Made by a program: the position numbers and the translations under genes. Source: Sclerodactyla briareus (lineage: Eukaryota > Echinodermata > Holothuroidea > Dendrochirotida > Sclerodactylidae). Taken from it: a stretch of DNA of 64,000 nucleotides. The stretch is from positions 225,987 to 289,986 of the forward strand of contig JAODTK010001310.1 of NCBI GenBank assembly GCA_026419785.1. The letters are read 5' to 3'. Below are positions 12,381 through 24,620 of the stretch, piece by piece (positions within the stretch are counted from its first letter, which is position 1; each line of letters starts with the position of its first letter). The notes under the pieces were generated by a model. That model was given only the letters and a program-made list of their open reading frames with translations, had not been told where the DNA came from and did no database searches.

Positions 12381-12640
12381 GCAGGAGGCGGATTTCTCAG
12401 TCCCGTAGAGCTCCGGATTTGAGATTAAGAGATTGCGAGTTCGAATCCCATTGGAAGCCGGGGCTTTCCGCATTGCTGTTAGACAAGGCATGTCTCATCG
12501 AATGTCTCACGCCACCCACGTTAAAGTGTGTACCTGTTATGTAACGACAGTGGGCGCCGCTGCGTTGGCTGCCAGGGGTGTAGGAGGTCGTGGGCGAACC
12601 GTATCCTGGTTGGTGCAGATTAGGTCCTGAAATAGCCATT
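12381..12640 (+). mobile_element. tRNA-derived SINE, copy 1
   Basis: Shares an ordered set of blocks with 19741-20090: gattgcgagttcgaatccc (a pol III B-box-like word, 12437-12449), gaaagccggggctttccgca, gctgttagacaagg, cgaatgtctcacgcc, acccacgt and gtcgtgggcgaacc. The A-box region (tttctcagtcccgtag) is degenerate, so this copy is older. ORFs of about 65-107 codons across it on both strands come from the repeat. Confidence 0.8.
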
Positions 12641-12939
12641 TTAATTGCATTCTCCTTCCACAGCCCACAGCAGAAGTTCTTGGCAACAACGTAGATTTCG
12701 AAGAGATGTGTTGAGCTCACGTAAGTATATCAATTACTGCAGGTACCCTACGTAGGCATGCAGTGCAACTAAAACATCGATTGTTCAGTAGTTTCAAACA
12801 ACGCTCGGTATGATGCATACAGTGATTGTAACGAATCATAAATGAATTTCTGTGACCTGTTGCTACTGAAGACAAGGAAAATAATCCAATGTTAAATACT
12901 GCCACTTCAGAGTCATATGCGTGTTCCTATACCTGCCCA

Positions 12940-13080
12940 TACACTCTAAAAAATTGGGTACAAATCCACCTGGTCAATTTGTTTTTGTTTTTATATTTTA
13001 CCTATTTTGAGTAAACGCTTCACCAGGCTGGTAAAACAAATGCCCAAGCGTTATTTGTACCCAACTTTTTTCAGAGTGTA
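12940..13080. mobile_element. Small TIR element (MITE-like), 141 bp
   Basis: The left end tacactctaaaaaattgggt continues to acaaat. The right end atttgtacccaacttttttc continues to agagtgta and is its inverted complement with a few indels, giving terminal inverted repeats of about 26 bp. The interior has no ORF. No clear target-site duplication was seen. It may be a non-autonomous DNA transposon. Confidence 0.7.
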
Positions 13081-14155
13081 GGTCTCACGTTGAATATAAG
13101 CAAGCCAGTAAGTCAGTGGAGTCATGTCAGGATCAAGATAAGATTATAAGGCCTGGTTTTTGTCGTGTGGATCATGCCGTGAGTGCACCCTCTATTTCTC
13201 AGCAAGGGAAGATATAAAGCCGTTTGAGAGCACGTTCAAGCACAAGGCCATGTTTTGTATATGGGGGATAACAGTCTAATTAAAGAAAGTTTGAAAACGT
13301 AAAATTCTCATCGTACAACCTTGTCCAGTAGACCCGTCGATATGTCCTCATTATGCTGTTGGAAAAAAATACAAGATTACCCGATAGTATGATGATGCTT
13401 CATTCTGCAATAATTCATGGCGAATCGTGTGGTAAATCTATAAAAATATGTGTAAGGTTATTATCTGAACGAATTTTAACATGGCAGCAGAACAGAAACA
13501 CTGAGAACCATATACAAAAGACCACTATGTCTCTCCATGAACAGTTCGGGTGAGACAAGGGAGGATTGTGACATATAGCTGATACATATCATGCCAGAAG
13601 TCTACGCCATGAGATATCTGAAGACCCTACGGAAGGGACTGTTTAAACGGAAAAATCGTTGGACTGTCCGACTGATATCAATCGGGCCAGAAATTGACCG
13701 ACACAATGTATTTAATTTTTCGTCTATTTTTTTTTTTTGTTGGGGGGGAGATGGACCGATCGGCAAAACGATATTCTTTTATTACTTACGGGTTAATTCA
13801 GCTCACTGAAAGAACGATGAATTCTTCAAGCACCCCCCACTTCCTCCCCCCTCCCCCCCCCCCACTACCTTGTGTATATCGTGAACTGTTGTAAGATGGC
13901 TAATAATTTCTCATAACAGCTATTTCAACAAAAACCCTTGAAACATGATATAAATTGGACATTCTCCGAATCCTCTTAAATGAAGAGAATCAGGTGATCC
14001 TTGTATAACGTACCCATACTTCTTCAGCTATACCTCAGATCGGGAATTCGTGGACTTGTAGTATAATAGAATAAAGATCACAAACATAAAGCATCGTAAC
14101 TTGTCTTCGGTTGTCTATCGGTATTTGCTTTTTTCGCAACATGCTTGAGTCCTCG
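13081..14155. other. Unassigned DNA
   Basis: No gene recognised. Holds a T-run at 13729-13738, a G-run at 13742-13748 and a C-rich stretch at 13843-13862. Confidence 0.3.
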
Positions 14156-14289
<134 letters not shown>

Positions 14290-14561
14290 AAGATACCTTT
14301 CGTCGATACTCAGCAAGACCCTCCCTCTAGTACCGCCCCCTGCGGTAAACGCACTTGACCAACATATTCGTGCACAGACGCGGGACGTTCAGGCCAGAAT
14401 TCCATAGATACAGATGTGCGGTATTAATGTGAAAATCGCAGTTAAGCGAATGAGGATGGTTTTTCGACGAAGGTAACTGGATGATGATGGTGGAAGGGGT
14501 AGTAAACATGTGGCGTTCTATGCCGTAAGTGATTGGAAGTTCCATTCACCCTTTTTTTCGA

Positions 14562-14935
14562 CCTCCTTCCAGCCACGAAGCTACCATACTGTAGTTAATC
14601 TATTTATCGACTAATAAATAGGCTAAACTACAATTGACCAAAAAAATCTGTGGAACGATAATATTATGTCAAAATTCGTATTTTCGTGGAATAGGTCCCT
14701 GTGTCGAAACATATACATTTTTGAGGAATTCGCGACTGATCACCCTCTCTCCAAGAATAGGAATGATATGAGTGCTGTAATTTTGACTGAAGTTCTTCTT
14801 GCAGATGAGATATCGAATGATGGCATCATTTTCAATATCAACTTGATACTTATTTCCTCGAATATTTCAAAGGCTGAAATGGAACTTTGGATGCTTCATG
14901 AGGAAGATAATCCATCAAATCAATTCGATGTTTTG
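14562..14935 (+). repeat. Interspersed repeat B, copy 1
   Basis: Shares ordered blocks with 28212-28610 in the same orientation: ccttccagccacga, aaatctgt.gaa, cgtggaataggtccctgt, ctctccaagaa, gagatatcgaa and tcgaatatttcaaaggctga. A 213-codon plus-strand ORF (14666-15307) starts inside this repeat, but the frame is broken in the other copy, so it is not treated as a gene. Confidence 0.7.
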
Positions 14936-15307
14936 CGGCATCAATGTCGTATTGGTACACTTGGTAGATTTGCCTACTCGGTGCTCTCCAATTTTCTTCT
15001 TCTTCTTCTTCTGGGAATGAGTTTTTGCGGCTACAGAACATGCTTCTATCCCTGCGAATCGGATGCAGCCGTTCCAGACAAACTCGAGCGAATTAGCCAC
15101 TTATGCCGTATCCCGTATCCGCATATTAAGGAATACCACTTGTATACAGTTGTACTGTTGTCCACGAGGAATTCTGCTCACAACTCTCAGATGTTAACAT
15201 CGTTCCTCCTGGATTGTCTCCCTCTGCATCTGGTTCATCTGACGAAAGAAAAAAACTACAGCCATGTGGTGCCTGAAGTGCACAAACACCGCCCACAAAC
15301 CAAATGA

Positions 15308-15919
15308 GGGTACCCACTGGGGTGGGGGAGAGGATCGCCATGAGGTAGGGGGATCGTCACCGCCAAATTCTATGTATGGGGCTTTGTACATTTTGTATTT
15401 GGCCAAAAGGAAACACTGAAATTCACTACTTTTGAATCTCTCTCCCCCTCCCCTTCCAACTTGCTTCGGATCTCCTGACTTGCGTCATGTGGTTACGCCT
15501 CCGCCCCTATACCCGTTGGTTTATTGGATATAGCCACTGCGGTAGCCATGCATGGAACGTCTACTAAGCTATATCGCAGAGCTTACGGGTCGATATAGTA
15601 CTCTTATCCTAAAGCTGACGTGTAGTGAATATTGCCTCGAGATTTGGGAGAACAATATTTTTTACAATATCCTGGATATCGAGGGCTAATTCAGCGATTT
15701 AAAATGAAATGTAGACTGCAACTCGGATATAAAACAATTTTTTATTATTTTATTTATCATTGCTATACTTTAGTTATTATTATAACTTAAAAAAAAAAAA
15801 AATCGAACGAATACCAGTCATGCAGAGTTGATGACCGATGGTGACCGAACACCTATTCTATATGAGTGAATACTATGACAAACTGCACGTGGGTGTACTG
15901 TATTGTAACAGGCGCGTAC
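15308..15919. other. Unassigned DNA
   Basis: Nothing recognised apart from an A-run at 15789-15802 and an AT-rich stretch from 15735. Confidence 0.3.
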
Positions 15920-16026
15920 CGAGGTGCCAACTTCAGCCGACGAAAATAATTTTGAATAATCACTCTCTTTCGCACCAATCTTGATAACGGTATTTCCACA
16001 GTCCGAGTAGAGTGTTGCAATAATTT
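15920..16026 (-). CDS. Candidate fibronectin type III exon (C-terminal strands)
   Basis: A minus-strand segment with acceptor tttcaactactttcag and donor ACCTCG/gtacgc. Its frame encodes a stretch including VIKIGAKESDYSKLFSSAEV followed by GTS. The alternation Y/V-x-I-x-V-x-A ... S-S-x-x-x-V-x-T-S is typical of the F and G strands at the end of an FN3 domain, and FN3 modules are common in receptor PTP ectodomains. A second frame is also open, so this is suggestive only. It lies upstream of, and on the same strand as, PTP locus 1. Confidence 0.4.
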
Positions 16027-16739
16027 CTGAAAGTAGTTGAAACTCTACAATTAAACTTGTAAAAGGCAACCACATAATTGATATTCCATTCGAAGATTTC
16101 GCTACATGATGGTGTTTAAAAAATATTCTACCATATTTTGCTTTCCTGACATTCTGCCTGATCCAACAAGTATTGTATTAGCTAGCGGTCACATTTTCGC
16201 GCAATCTAGGCATGTGATTGCTTTCTACGCCCTCAACAAATTTGTATGATGTAGAGACGAGAGGGCATGTTTTCACAGTGGCTAAGCTGACTAGATGTAC
16301 ATGTTCTATATCAAGCGAGAGAGTAGCTGACCGTTTGGAGTATAACATTTCTCTCACGATGTCACCTGTCTTAATAGGTCAATTTTCGCGTAGGTTAAAA
16401 ATAGTTGAAGAGAAAGCTGCGGTGGTCCCTTCACTCCCCAAACTATACAGCATGATTGCGTTAATGTTACCATCAATTTGGCACCTTTCAACTGATGAAG
16501 TACTTACTAGTCAATTTGGACCTGTGAAATAGATGAAAGAGAAAGATGTTTTTTAACAGTGATGAAGCTGATCAATAAAACAGCACGCTATAGGGAGAAG
16601 CAGCGAAAATCAGACAGGAAAAACACGACCTTATACGTAGGACTTTGTGGTTATTAATTTATCTATTCATTAATCACTTACGGTACTCATGTAATTATTT
16701 ATTATTTAGTTATATAGTGCTGAAATTTTGAATATCTTA
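16027..16739. other. Unassigned DNA
   Basis: A 104-codon plus-strand ORF (16218-16532) has no recognised motif. A basic stretch near 16580 (ARYREKQRKSDRK) could belong to the LINE that follows. Confidence 0.3.
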
Positions 16740-19215
16740 ACTGATTATTATCAGACTTTATATACCAGTGAGAATTGTGATCCAATATATGTGCACAATA
16801 TCATTGCAATAATCCTCTTTCAGATGATGAATCGCGTAGTTGTGGTGGCAACTTTACTATGAGAGAATGCTTTGATGCCCTGCCATTTAGTATTGGGAAG
16901 AGTCCCGGGAGTGACGGCCTATCTGCTGAATTTTATAAACACTTCTGGCCAATCATTGGCGAACTAGTATTGAACTCCTTAAATCATGCTTATGAACGAT
17001 CCCATTTGGCGAAATGAGCAGGTAGCGGTATATTAAGTTTGATTCTAAGCCTTGAAAAGATCATACAAGTTGAAATTACCGCCGATATCCTATTGAAGGT
17101 CCGCTTATAAGATTGCAGCAAAATCACTGGCAACTAGGATAAACATTTATTTACTTCTTTGATTAATCCAAATCAAACTGGATTCATCAAAAACAGATTA
17201 TAGGTGGGAATATCCGCTTCATTTTAGATTGTATCGATTTTGTTGTGTAATGACATCCTGTTTCTTGCTGCTTGTTGAGTTGAGAAAGTTTTGACCGTTT
17301 AGAGTGGAATTTCATTTTTGAATGTCTTAAATTCTATAATTTTGATGATAGTTTCAGTGGATGGGTGAGAACTCTGTATTCAAACTCTACGGCCTGTATT
17401 TGTAATAACGGTCACTCATCTTGTTTTTTTAGATCACGATGGGTGGAACAGGGTGTTCCTCTCAGTCCGGTATATTTCCTATTTGTGTTGAGATACTGTC
17501 CAATTCATATCACAATTCTCATTTTATAAGCGGACTTAATATCATGAACCAAATATTAGAATTTTGCAGTATGCTGATGATACAACTATTTTGTTAGACG
17601 GTACTCAGCAAAGTTTGGCTGCAGTAGATGACATATTCCATGCTTTAAAGGCATTTCTGGGTTAAAGTTAACCTACAAAAAACTAAAATTTTCCCATTGG
17701 GCCTCTTTCGTGGCAGAGAAAAACCTTTGTTTTTGACCGATTTTAATTTTACATGGACCCTTGGTCCAGTTAAAATGTTAGGTATCACTTTCGACCTCGA
17801 TAGGGACAATAGGTTCCATCTCAACTACACTCGAATTATCTCGCCTGAAAAGTATATTAAATTTGTGGTCTACGCGGGATTTAACGCCTATTATCGCATA
17901 CAATGTAAACCTTTTGGGTCATCTCAGCTGTTTCCTTTTTTCCCCCCCCCCCCCAAGTGTTACCAGATCCTCCGATAAATTCGTAGGGAACTTGAGTCAC
18001 TTATTTTCCGCTTCATTTGGGCAGGACGACCTGATACGGTTAAACGTAATACTTTTAATCGGCTCAGTAGAGGACGGAGGTTTGAGAGCTACGCATATTA
18101 TGTCTTTTGTCTACAGCCTTAAATGCAGATGGGTTGAGAGGTATACAAATAATGTTAAAGCCGATTGGAAGTTGTTTTATGATCATCATTTGAGAAAATA
18201 TGGAAAGGAACTGTTGTTCAAATTAATTACCGAATTGGGGACCTTTATATTGATAATTGTTCCTAAGGACGTATGCAACTGGTCTTGTTATTTCTACAAA
18301 GAACCTGACGAAAATTTTAGGAGTGAAATTACATGGAAATTCGAGCTTGAAAATTGATAATAAGACGTTCTTCCATAATTTCATGTACAAAAGGTTGTAG
18401 TCGGGTAGGGGATATGGTGGACAATAATAACCGTATGTTAACGTTGTCGGCATTTAAAGCGAAATTTTCTTTGGATTTCCTCCCATTCACCCTTTATTAT
18501 GTATATTATCTGCAATTCCGAGGCCACTGGAAACAAAACGTGGCAGTGTGAATATTGATGTAACTCCACAAATATTCACCATGTTCCTAATTTTCCCGTT
18601 TCTGTCACATTCTTGTTCGGTGCCATAATTGTTACTCCAGTTGCAATTGCAAATGGCTGTCAATTTCCGTTTACTGATTTACAAGTCACGTATTTTCGTA
18701 TCCCAATTAAATCTTGCAGAGAGAGTAAAAATATGATACTTTCAATATCGGTTTCTACACCGAATTCTTGGTACGAATTATTGCACTAATCCGTATGGGA
18801 TATTAAGGAACATTCTAAGTGTGACTGTGTTTGTGCGGAACAAATGAAACAATTGAGCATCTTTTATGGAGTTGCCGAATACCGTCAAAATTTTATTTTA
18901 GATCTGGAACAAGCATTTTAGGCATACAATTCATTTTACAAAGATTGATATCTTTTTTGATACAAATCCGTTTTGAACCATCCCTTCAATTTTCTTATAT
19001 TTCAGCTCAAATTTACATATTAGTTTAAAAAAATATAATGATGAGTTACTTATAATGAATGAATTTATGAACAAGTTCCAGTTCTTGCTGCAAGTGGAAA
19101 AGTACTTGGATAAATTGTACGTAGGGGGTAAAAGTAAAAAACCCGCATGATTAAGTATAACATGTATTCCATTTTTGTTTACTATATAGTGTTTCAATGC
19201 ATAGCTATGCATTTA
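16740..19215 (+). mobile_element. Decayed L1-Tx1-like LINE (reverse transcriptase ORF2, 5'-truncated)
   Basis: Read across frames, this stretch gives the ordered motifs of an L1-clade reverse transcriptase: YYQTLYTSEN near the start, [18 protein letters not shown] then [10 protein letters not shown] (about 16870-16950), a GVPLSP block at about 17450, QYADDTTILLDG with the catalytic YADD at 17570-17581, LGITFDLD (about 17780), then a C-terminal region with GGLRATHIMSF (about 18080) and CGTNETIEHLLWSC (about 18833-18880). The last two resemble the C-terminal cysteine motif region of Tx1-type ORF2. Many frameshifts and stops separate the blocks and no endonuclease domain was seen, so this is a dead, 5'-truncated copy. 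The 93- and 164-codon ORFs within it are pieces of one ORF2. A TTTA repeat follows the 3' end. Confidence 0.85.
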
Positions 19216-19288
19216 TTTTTACATTTTGGCACCTGAATGAAAGAATAGAGAGAGAGAATGAATTGAAATGAATTGTAGGAGAAAAAAA

Positions 19289-19318
19289 TATATTTTATTT
19301 ATTTTTTATTTATTTCAT

Positions 19319-19373
<55 letters not shown>

Positions 19374-19385
19374 TTTTATTTAATT
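19289..19385. repeat. (TTTA)n microsatellite
   Basis: About 24 near-perfect TTTA/ATTT units following the 3' end of the LINE. It may have grown from the LINE's tail. Confidence 0.95.
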
Positions 19386-19740
19386 ACTCAATTTACCCGA
19401 GAGGGAATTCTGGTGGAGTGGTGTCGTCAAACTGGCATGACATCTGGAATCGGTGGAATGAACACGCCACATTATTTACTGACGAGCCACTCGTAAACAT
19501 CGATGATAGAGCTCACGTAACGAAATAATATTTCATACCTGGATGGTTCCTCTTTAGGGCAGCAATAATGAACATAGGCCAAAGTTAATATCAACAACCA
19601 TTCCCCCAGTACCCACCAGGACGTAACTAATCTGTTGAATATCCTACGACATGAGAACATTTTAACTGTCCTATGAGGCAATCAGACATAAGAACAAGAG
19701 ACATTACAAATTAAATTGCTTCCCTCTGGGGTGGTTCCAG

Positions 19741-20090
19741 CGGGGGGGGGATTAGCCCAGTCGGTAGGGCTTCAGACCGTTGATCGGAAGATTGCGAGTT
19801 CGATTCCAATTGAAAGCCGAGGGCTTTTTTCCGCAGTGCTGTTAGACAAGGTGTGTCTCCTCGAATGCCTCACGCTACCCACGTGTAATAGTGATACCGC
19901 GCGGTAACGGGAGTAGCGCCGCTTCAGCGTTTTAGTGAGTGTCGTAGGTCGTGAGCGAACGTGTCACCCCATGGTGTGCAGGCTGGTTTTCCAGCAGGTT
20001 CTCAATGACCAGGTTCAAGTCTCTAGTCTGTGAAGACGGCTGCCTTGATACAAACTATAAACCCGAATCTTAATCTTAATCTTGGAGGAC
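19741..20090 (+). mobile_element. tRNA-derived SINE, copy 2 (well preserved)
   Basis: The head is tRNA-like: an A box TAGCCCAGTCGG at 19753-19764 and a B box GAGTTCGATTCC at 19796-19807, spaced as in a tRNA. A body shared with the copy at 12381 follows (ggctttttt..ccgca, gctgttagacaagg, cgaatgcctcacgc, gtcgtaggtcgtg). The tail has a short hexamer repeat (aatctt, three units, about 20067-20084). Pol III transcription is expected from the boxes. The 63-codon ORF across it is not a gene. Confidence 0.85.
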
Positions 20091-20278
20091 TTTTGCTGGT
20101 CGTCATTGGCGCGCGGATTTTCGCTGAGGTCAAGCATTTAAGGTATCAGGTCTCTAGGTTCGGAGACCCCCTATGGCTAGTTGACTTGAATGACTGTACT
20201 TGTTTTCTGTCAGCACAGAACCCATGCTACAGTCAGCTCCAACTCCCTCACATTCGACTACTGTAAATTGATTGCTCT

Positions 20279-20599
20279 GTGACATCCCGGCGCTCGGTAG
20301 TTGTTCCACGGGTGCAAACAGTTCCGAGAACACTTCCGCTCGTTCTTGTTTCCGGTACAACGTCAACTATTGCCCCGTTGCGATACGGGAGCTTTAATGG
20401 CTACCCATACGGTTACGATCGAGTGGTTGTCCCAGGTTCTACTCTTGGGGTTCAAGGCAATCCACGTCATGGTTTAGTGGTGGAATTCGTACCTCTGAAT
20501 GGCTATAAGCCAAGGCGTGCGATTCGGTTGTCGATCCTGGTAATGGTTCTAGCGCGATCGACTAGCTGGTCACTCATCGAGCATGGAAAAATCAAATAG
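20279..20599 (+). CDS. Hypothetical 106-codon ORF
   Basis: An uninterrupted plus-strand frame just downstream of the SINE. It contains a valine-rich N-terminus and a glycine/tyrosine segment YGSFNGYPYGYDRVVVPGST. Local GC content is higher than in the flanks. No family, splice sites, signal peptide or catalytic motif was recognised, and an antisense frame overlaps its 5' part. It could be a single exon, a repeat fragment or chance. Confidence 0.25.
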   Translation: MTSRRSVVVPRVQTVPRTLPLVLVSGTTSTIAPLRYGSFNGYPYGYDRVVVPGSTLGVQGNPRHGLVVEFVPLNGYKPRRAIRLSILVMVLARSTSWSLIEHGKIK

Positions 20600-21477
20600 C
20601 TAATAGCCTTTATTAAATACCGAGGCTAGTCACGACTGAAAATGTGTGAACAGTAATTTGTTCGAGAAAGCACAAATGCCTTACCTCACTATATGACAAA
20701 TTGGAATAAAGAGAGACCGCGTTACATTTGGTACGAAAGCGCCGGCGACTTTCGCATGACGTCACGACGAAAACCCGTTCCGTTCAATTCTACGACATTA
20801 CACGCCTAAAAATGTATTGTAACAGCACACAGACCCCTGTGTTTGTGTCAGAAATTACACAACATTTTTTTCAAACCTACATAGTCTGTGATTTTTTCAC
20901 ACCACCTCCACCATGTTTGTAATTTCTACATAACACCGCGATAGGCGTGCTAGTTACTCATTTCTGTAAATCCGACACAACCTTTTGAGGATGTATGGAA
21001 TATCGTCAATATATGATGGGCCGATGAAATGGTAATTCCGATATACTGTTGGACGGTTTTTGTCGTGACGTGGGCTAATACAAACATTCATCATCGCCAG
21101 GTATTGCCTCCTGAATGTTTGTCCAGTGAATGTATTCATAGGTCTTCCTTCATATTCCCGCTTCTCAAAATATCATGTAGATCCAATATAGATGCTTCAA
21201 TTAATATTGGTATAGCACGTCGCTAGCCAGTTCATGTATATATACTAACATTCTGTTAAATCCATGTCTCACAGTAAAGAAAAAAGGGCTTATCCAGCAA
21301 AGATGATCTAACTGATGAACACAGTCTAAACAAAAGGAATATGCTTTTTCGCTTCCTATCGACTAATAAAATAGGACATTCATGTTCTGTTTTGTATTCA
21401 AAGTATACTACTTTAGGAAAATGTGTTTGAGAAGACATAATATTTTTAATCCTCTTCTGCAATTCGGACGTCTTTAC
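20600..21477. other. Unassigned DNA
   Basis: No feature recognised beyond short ORFs without motifs. Confidence 0.3.
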
Positions 21478-21558
21478 CTGATTCATACCCTGATTAAAAC
21501 TCAGTCTATCGATGCCAACCGGATCTTCAGGATCTTTGTCTAGCTTGCATAATGTGGA
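21478..21558 (-). CDS. Candidate exon, unassigned
   Basis: 81 bp on the minus strand between acceptor cagatgctaatag and donor AATCAG/gtaaag. It encodes 27 residues in phase 0-0, including LDKDPEDPVGIDRLSFNQ. Composition is protein-like, but no family was recognised. Confidence 0.3.
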
Positions 21559-23709
21559 CTATTAGCATCTGTTTCATGCGATACACTCCCTAGGGTCGGC
21601 ATGATAAGGTCCTTCTATTTTTAGGACCTGGCGAACATTCCTAGACCCTTCAGCCTTTCACCGTCATGCTCGGATTCACTGCTCCGTTGCTATGTGCTGT
21701 CCGTTCAATATTATCGCGATGTAAACATGAAATCATGTCGGGATTTCCCCCCTTTAGATGAACATGTTTTCCCGTTCCAGTTCTAGTATCAGTGTACAGT
21801 AGACAACAATCGCCCAGAGCCTAATTAGTGTACAATCAGACAGGTATCTGCTGACATGATATGTATATGGAAAGCGCCCAGTATTGTCCTATTATGGCTT
21901 ATTGGTGGTCTTATTTGCTTATCAGTTTGATACTGGTACTCCCTTTTTTTTCGTTTTTAATTTATAAATATGCTATATTTATACTGTTTCAATAATGAAC
22001 GTAGGTGGAGGGGGGTCCCTTACGTCATACTGATAGTGGGGGCCCGGCAGGTCACTCAGGTCAATTAACCTGCCCCTCCCCCCCCCCCCCCCCCTCCAAT
22101 GTCACGTTTCGATATAATTAAAATTTTGTGAGACTGCTGTTGAAATAATGCTTCACGGACCGGGGCGGAACAGGGCTCTATGTTTATCACATACCTCATC
22201 CGCCGCGTTGACAGCGTCCTCTTCTCCCTCCTATGGATACTGGGTAGTCCTTCCCCCCTTATGGGAAATTTATTTCTCAAAGTCCTTGCTTTCAGCACAT
22301 GGTCTTCGAATGTTACACATCGTTTCCGCTGAAACTGAAACATCAAACATGTACTCTGTGTTCGAATTAATTTTTGTGAAACGGCAGAAAGCTTAAAGGC
22401 CAGTGATTCCTTTATTGACAGATCCTGACGTTCCTTTCATCACTTGACCCTCTGTTGCCTCGGATAACCTTTGACTTACCCCCCCCCCGCCCCAACCATC
22501 GGGTAATTCAGGTACTCGTAGGAGGAGCACCATACCAAGTATAAGTTGATCCACAGGTGGTTTTGAGTGATCCGCCACAGCCCAATTGTGCACAATATTT
22601 GCTTTTGATACCAGTTTTTCCCGAAAACCCCCCAACATCCCACAACAATACATTTTTGGTACTCCCCATAAGGAGCTACGTACAAAATGTCAGCTTCATC
22701 ATCCCAACATTCTGGCCGCGTTTGTTCACGTTCATGTTTATTACACTTACTATAGCGCTCAATACTGTGAAGAACACATTCACTTGCGATTTACATATAT
22801 ACATAGACAAATAAAAGGTCTAATAGGAAGATTAACTAAGATCTTATACCAGCTTTGAGTTTTGACTTGACCACCCTCACGTATCGCAGTGCCCTTGCAT
22901 CTCTTGGGCGTTCACAAATTACATCAGACGAGGGTCGACCTCTGTTGCCTTCAGATTACCTATGACCAGTCCCCAAAAAAGGAAAAAGCTCACGTTCTCA
23001 TTATGGGGAACCCCATTACAAAGTAGCGCTTGATCCTCCCGCGAGTCACGTTTAATCGTATGTTCATAATATAACCTCAAGTGGGCAAGCTCCTGTCCTA
23101 AACCCATGTTTACCCTTCTTATTGAATCTTCGCGGACCAGGGGTTGTTCCATTAACTATTATTTTATAACCATTGCAAGGTTGGTTCCAGAATGATTGGA
23201 GGAGAGCAAACGTTTCTCTTAGTGTCCAAGAAAGGCAATCGCTCTCTTCCTTGTAATCATTTAATTAAAGTTCTCTGTCTTCTTAACAAATCCCTCAATC
23301 AGCAAAGCCCCTGAATATCTCAGCATCTCGTTCTCTAGACGTACTTCTATCTATATAGGAGCATTTCCTCCTATACCCTCTTTGTTTTCCCCACTCGCAC
23401 CAAACGGTTTGATAATCATTTTCCGTTGCTGGTGCTAGTCTGTGAAATGCGAGCCCTCGTTAGGTACGAGCCTGCCCTACTTTCTCTCTTTCAAATCGTC
23501 TTTGAATACATTTTTTAGAAACATTTGTTTAAATCTTCCTGCTACTCTTGCTCGCCTCGCCATTCTTCTTGCAATTCTACCTTTTTACAGTCGTGTGTAT
23601 TTTTCTGTATTTATATTTTTGTATCTTGCTCCGTTGTTTGCGTACTTTACTTTGTAAAGCGTCGTAGAATATCGTTTCAGTTAGGCGCTTTAAATGTTCA
23701 TAACAATAC
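21559..23709. other. Unassigned DNA with long C tracts
   Basis: Includes C-runs at about 22078-22094 and 22480-22488. Two related CA/GT-rich ORF regions (22393-22858) have no recognised motif. Confidence 0.3.
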
Positions 23710-23774
23710 ATAAATAAATAAATAAATAATAAATAATAAATAAATAAATAAATAATAAATAATAATAAATAAAT
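23710..23774. repeat. (AATA)n microsatellite
   Basis: Imperfect AATA/AAT units, directly 5' of the LINE remnant. Confidence 0.9.
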
Positions 23775-23775
23775 C

Positions 23776-24620
23776 ACAGGCCACTAAGCCAGTCAGTTTC
23801 ACTAGTGCTGTCTGCAAGGTGCTGGAACCCATTATTCGGGATCATATGGTGGTTTTTTTTTTCAATGATCAGATTTTAATTCGAGGTTATCAGCAAGGTT
23901 TACAAGGGAAAAATTGTTCGTGTTTGAACTAATCTCTTGGAATTTATGGAAGATGTTGCTAGTTCATTGTAACAGGGTGCATGGTGTGTTTTATTTAATT
24001 TTCTCGAATTTCCAAAAGCTTTTGAGAGGCTCTCGTGAGCGTTCCTCTCTCTCAAACGGAAGTTCACCAGTGATCACTAGTAGGTGTTTCCCCACGATAG
24101 GTTCTTGGACTATTTTTTTTTTCCGGCGTCATATTTGACGATATTGAAGATTGGTGCATTCCGAGTTACAAAAAGTTTGCGGACGACACCAAGTTGTATC
24201 GGTAGGATGTCTTCGAACGAAATGGTATTGTCCGCGGGATCTTAATATAATCTCCAAATTGGCTTGTTGTTATGAATGTTTGGTTTTCCGCAATCGCACG
24301 CTTCTCCAGGGATTGGGAAGAATATTCATCATGTGAACTCAGTAAGGATCTCGCAGTTCATTTGATTCTTCTTTGAAACCCGCTAAGCAGTTGTGCTGAA
24401 GCTGCGAGAAAAGGTAAGTGGATTCTTGGATTGATTAGAAGTCATTTCAGTTTCCTTGATACAGATATTGTTGTCATGTTGTTTAGGCAACTAGTGGACC
24501 TCACCTGGAGTTTCTGTCCAGAGTAATGGAATCCCACTTCTCGAGAGAGATTGGGCGATAAACTATTTCCTTCCCGTCAGAGAGTTATTAATGAGTAGAC
24601 TAGCCTTCCTAATGTAATCG
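23776..24620 (+). mobile_element. Decayed CR1/Jockey-like LINE reverse transcriptase
   Basis: Translation across frames gives the ordered RT motifs SLTSAVCKVLEPIIRDH, a NLLEFMEDV stretch, an LEFPKAFERL remnant of the LDFxKAFD motif, KFADDTKLYR with the catalytic FADD at 24176-24187, and AARKGKWILGLIRSHFSFLD near 24400. All are typical of CR1/Jockey/Rex-type ORF2 proteins. Multiple stops and frameshifts mark it as dead, and neither the endonuclease nor an obvious 3' tail was identified. Confidence 0.85.

Noticed and set aside
14666..15307. 213-codon ORF as a gene
   Set aside because: It starts within an interspersed repeat whose second copy does not keep the frame, and it shows no motif.
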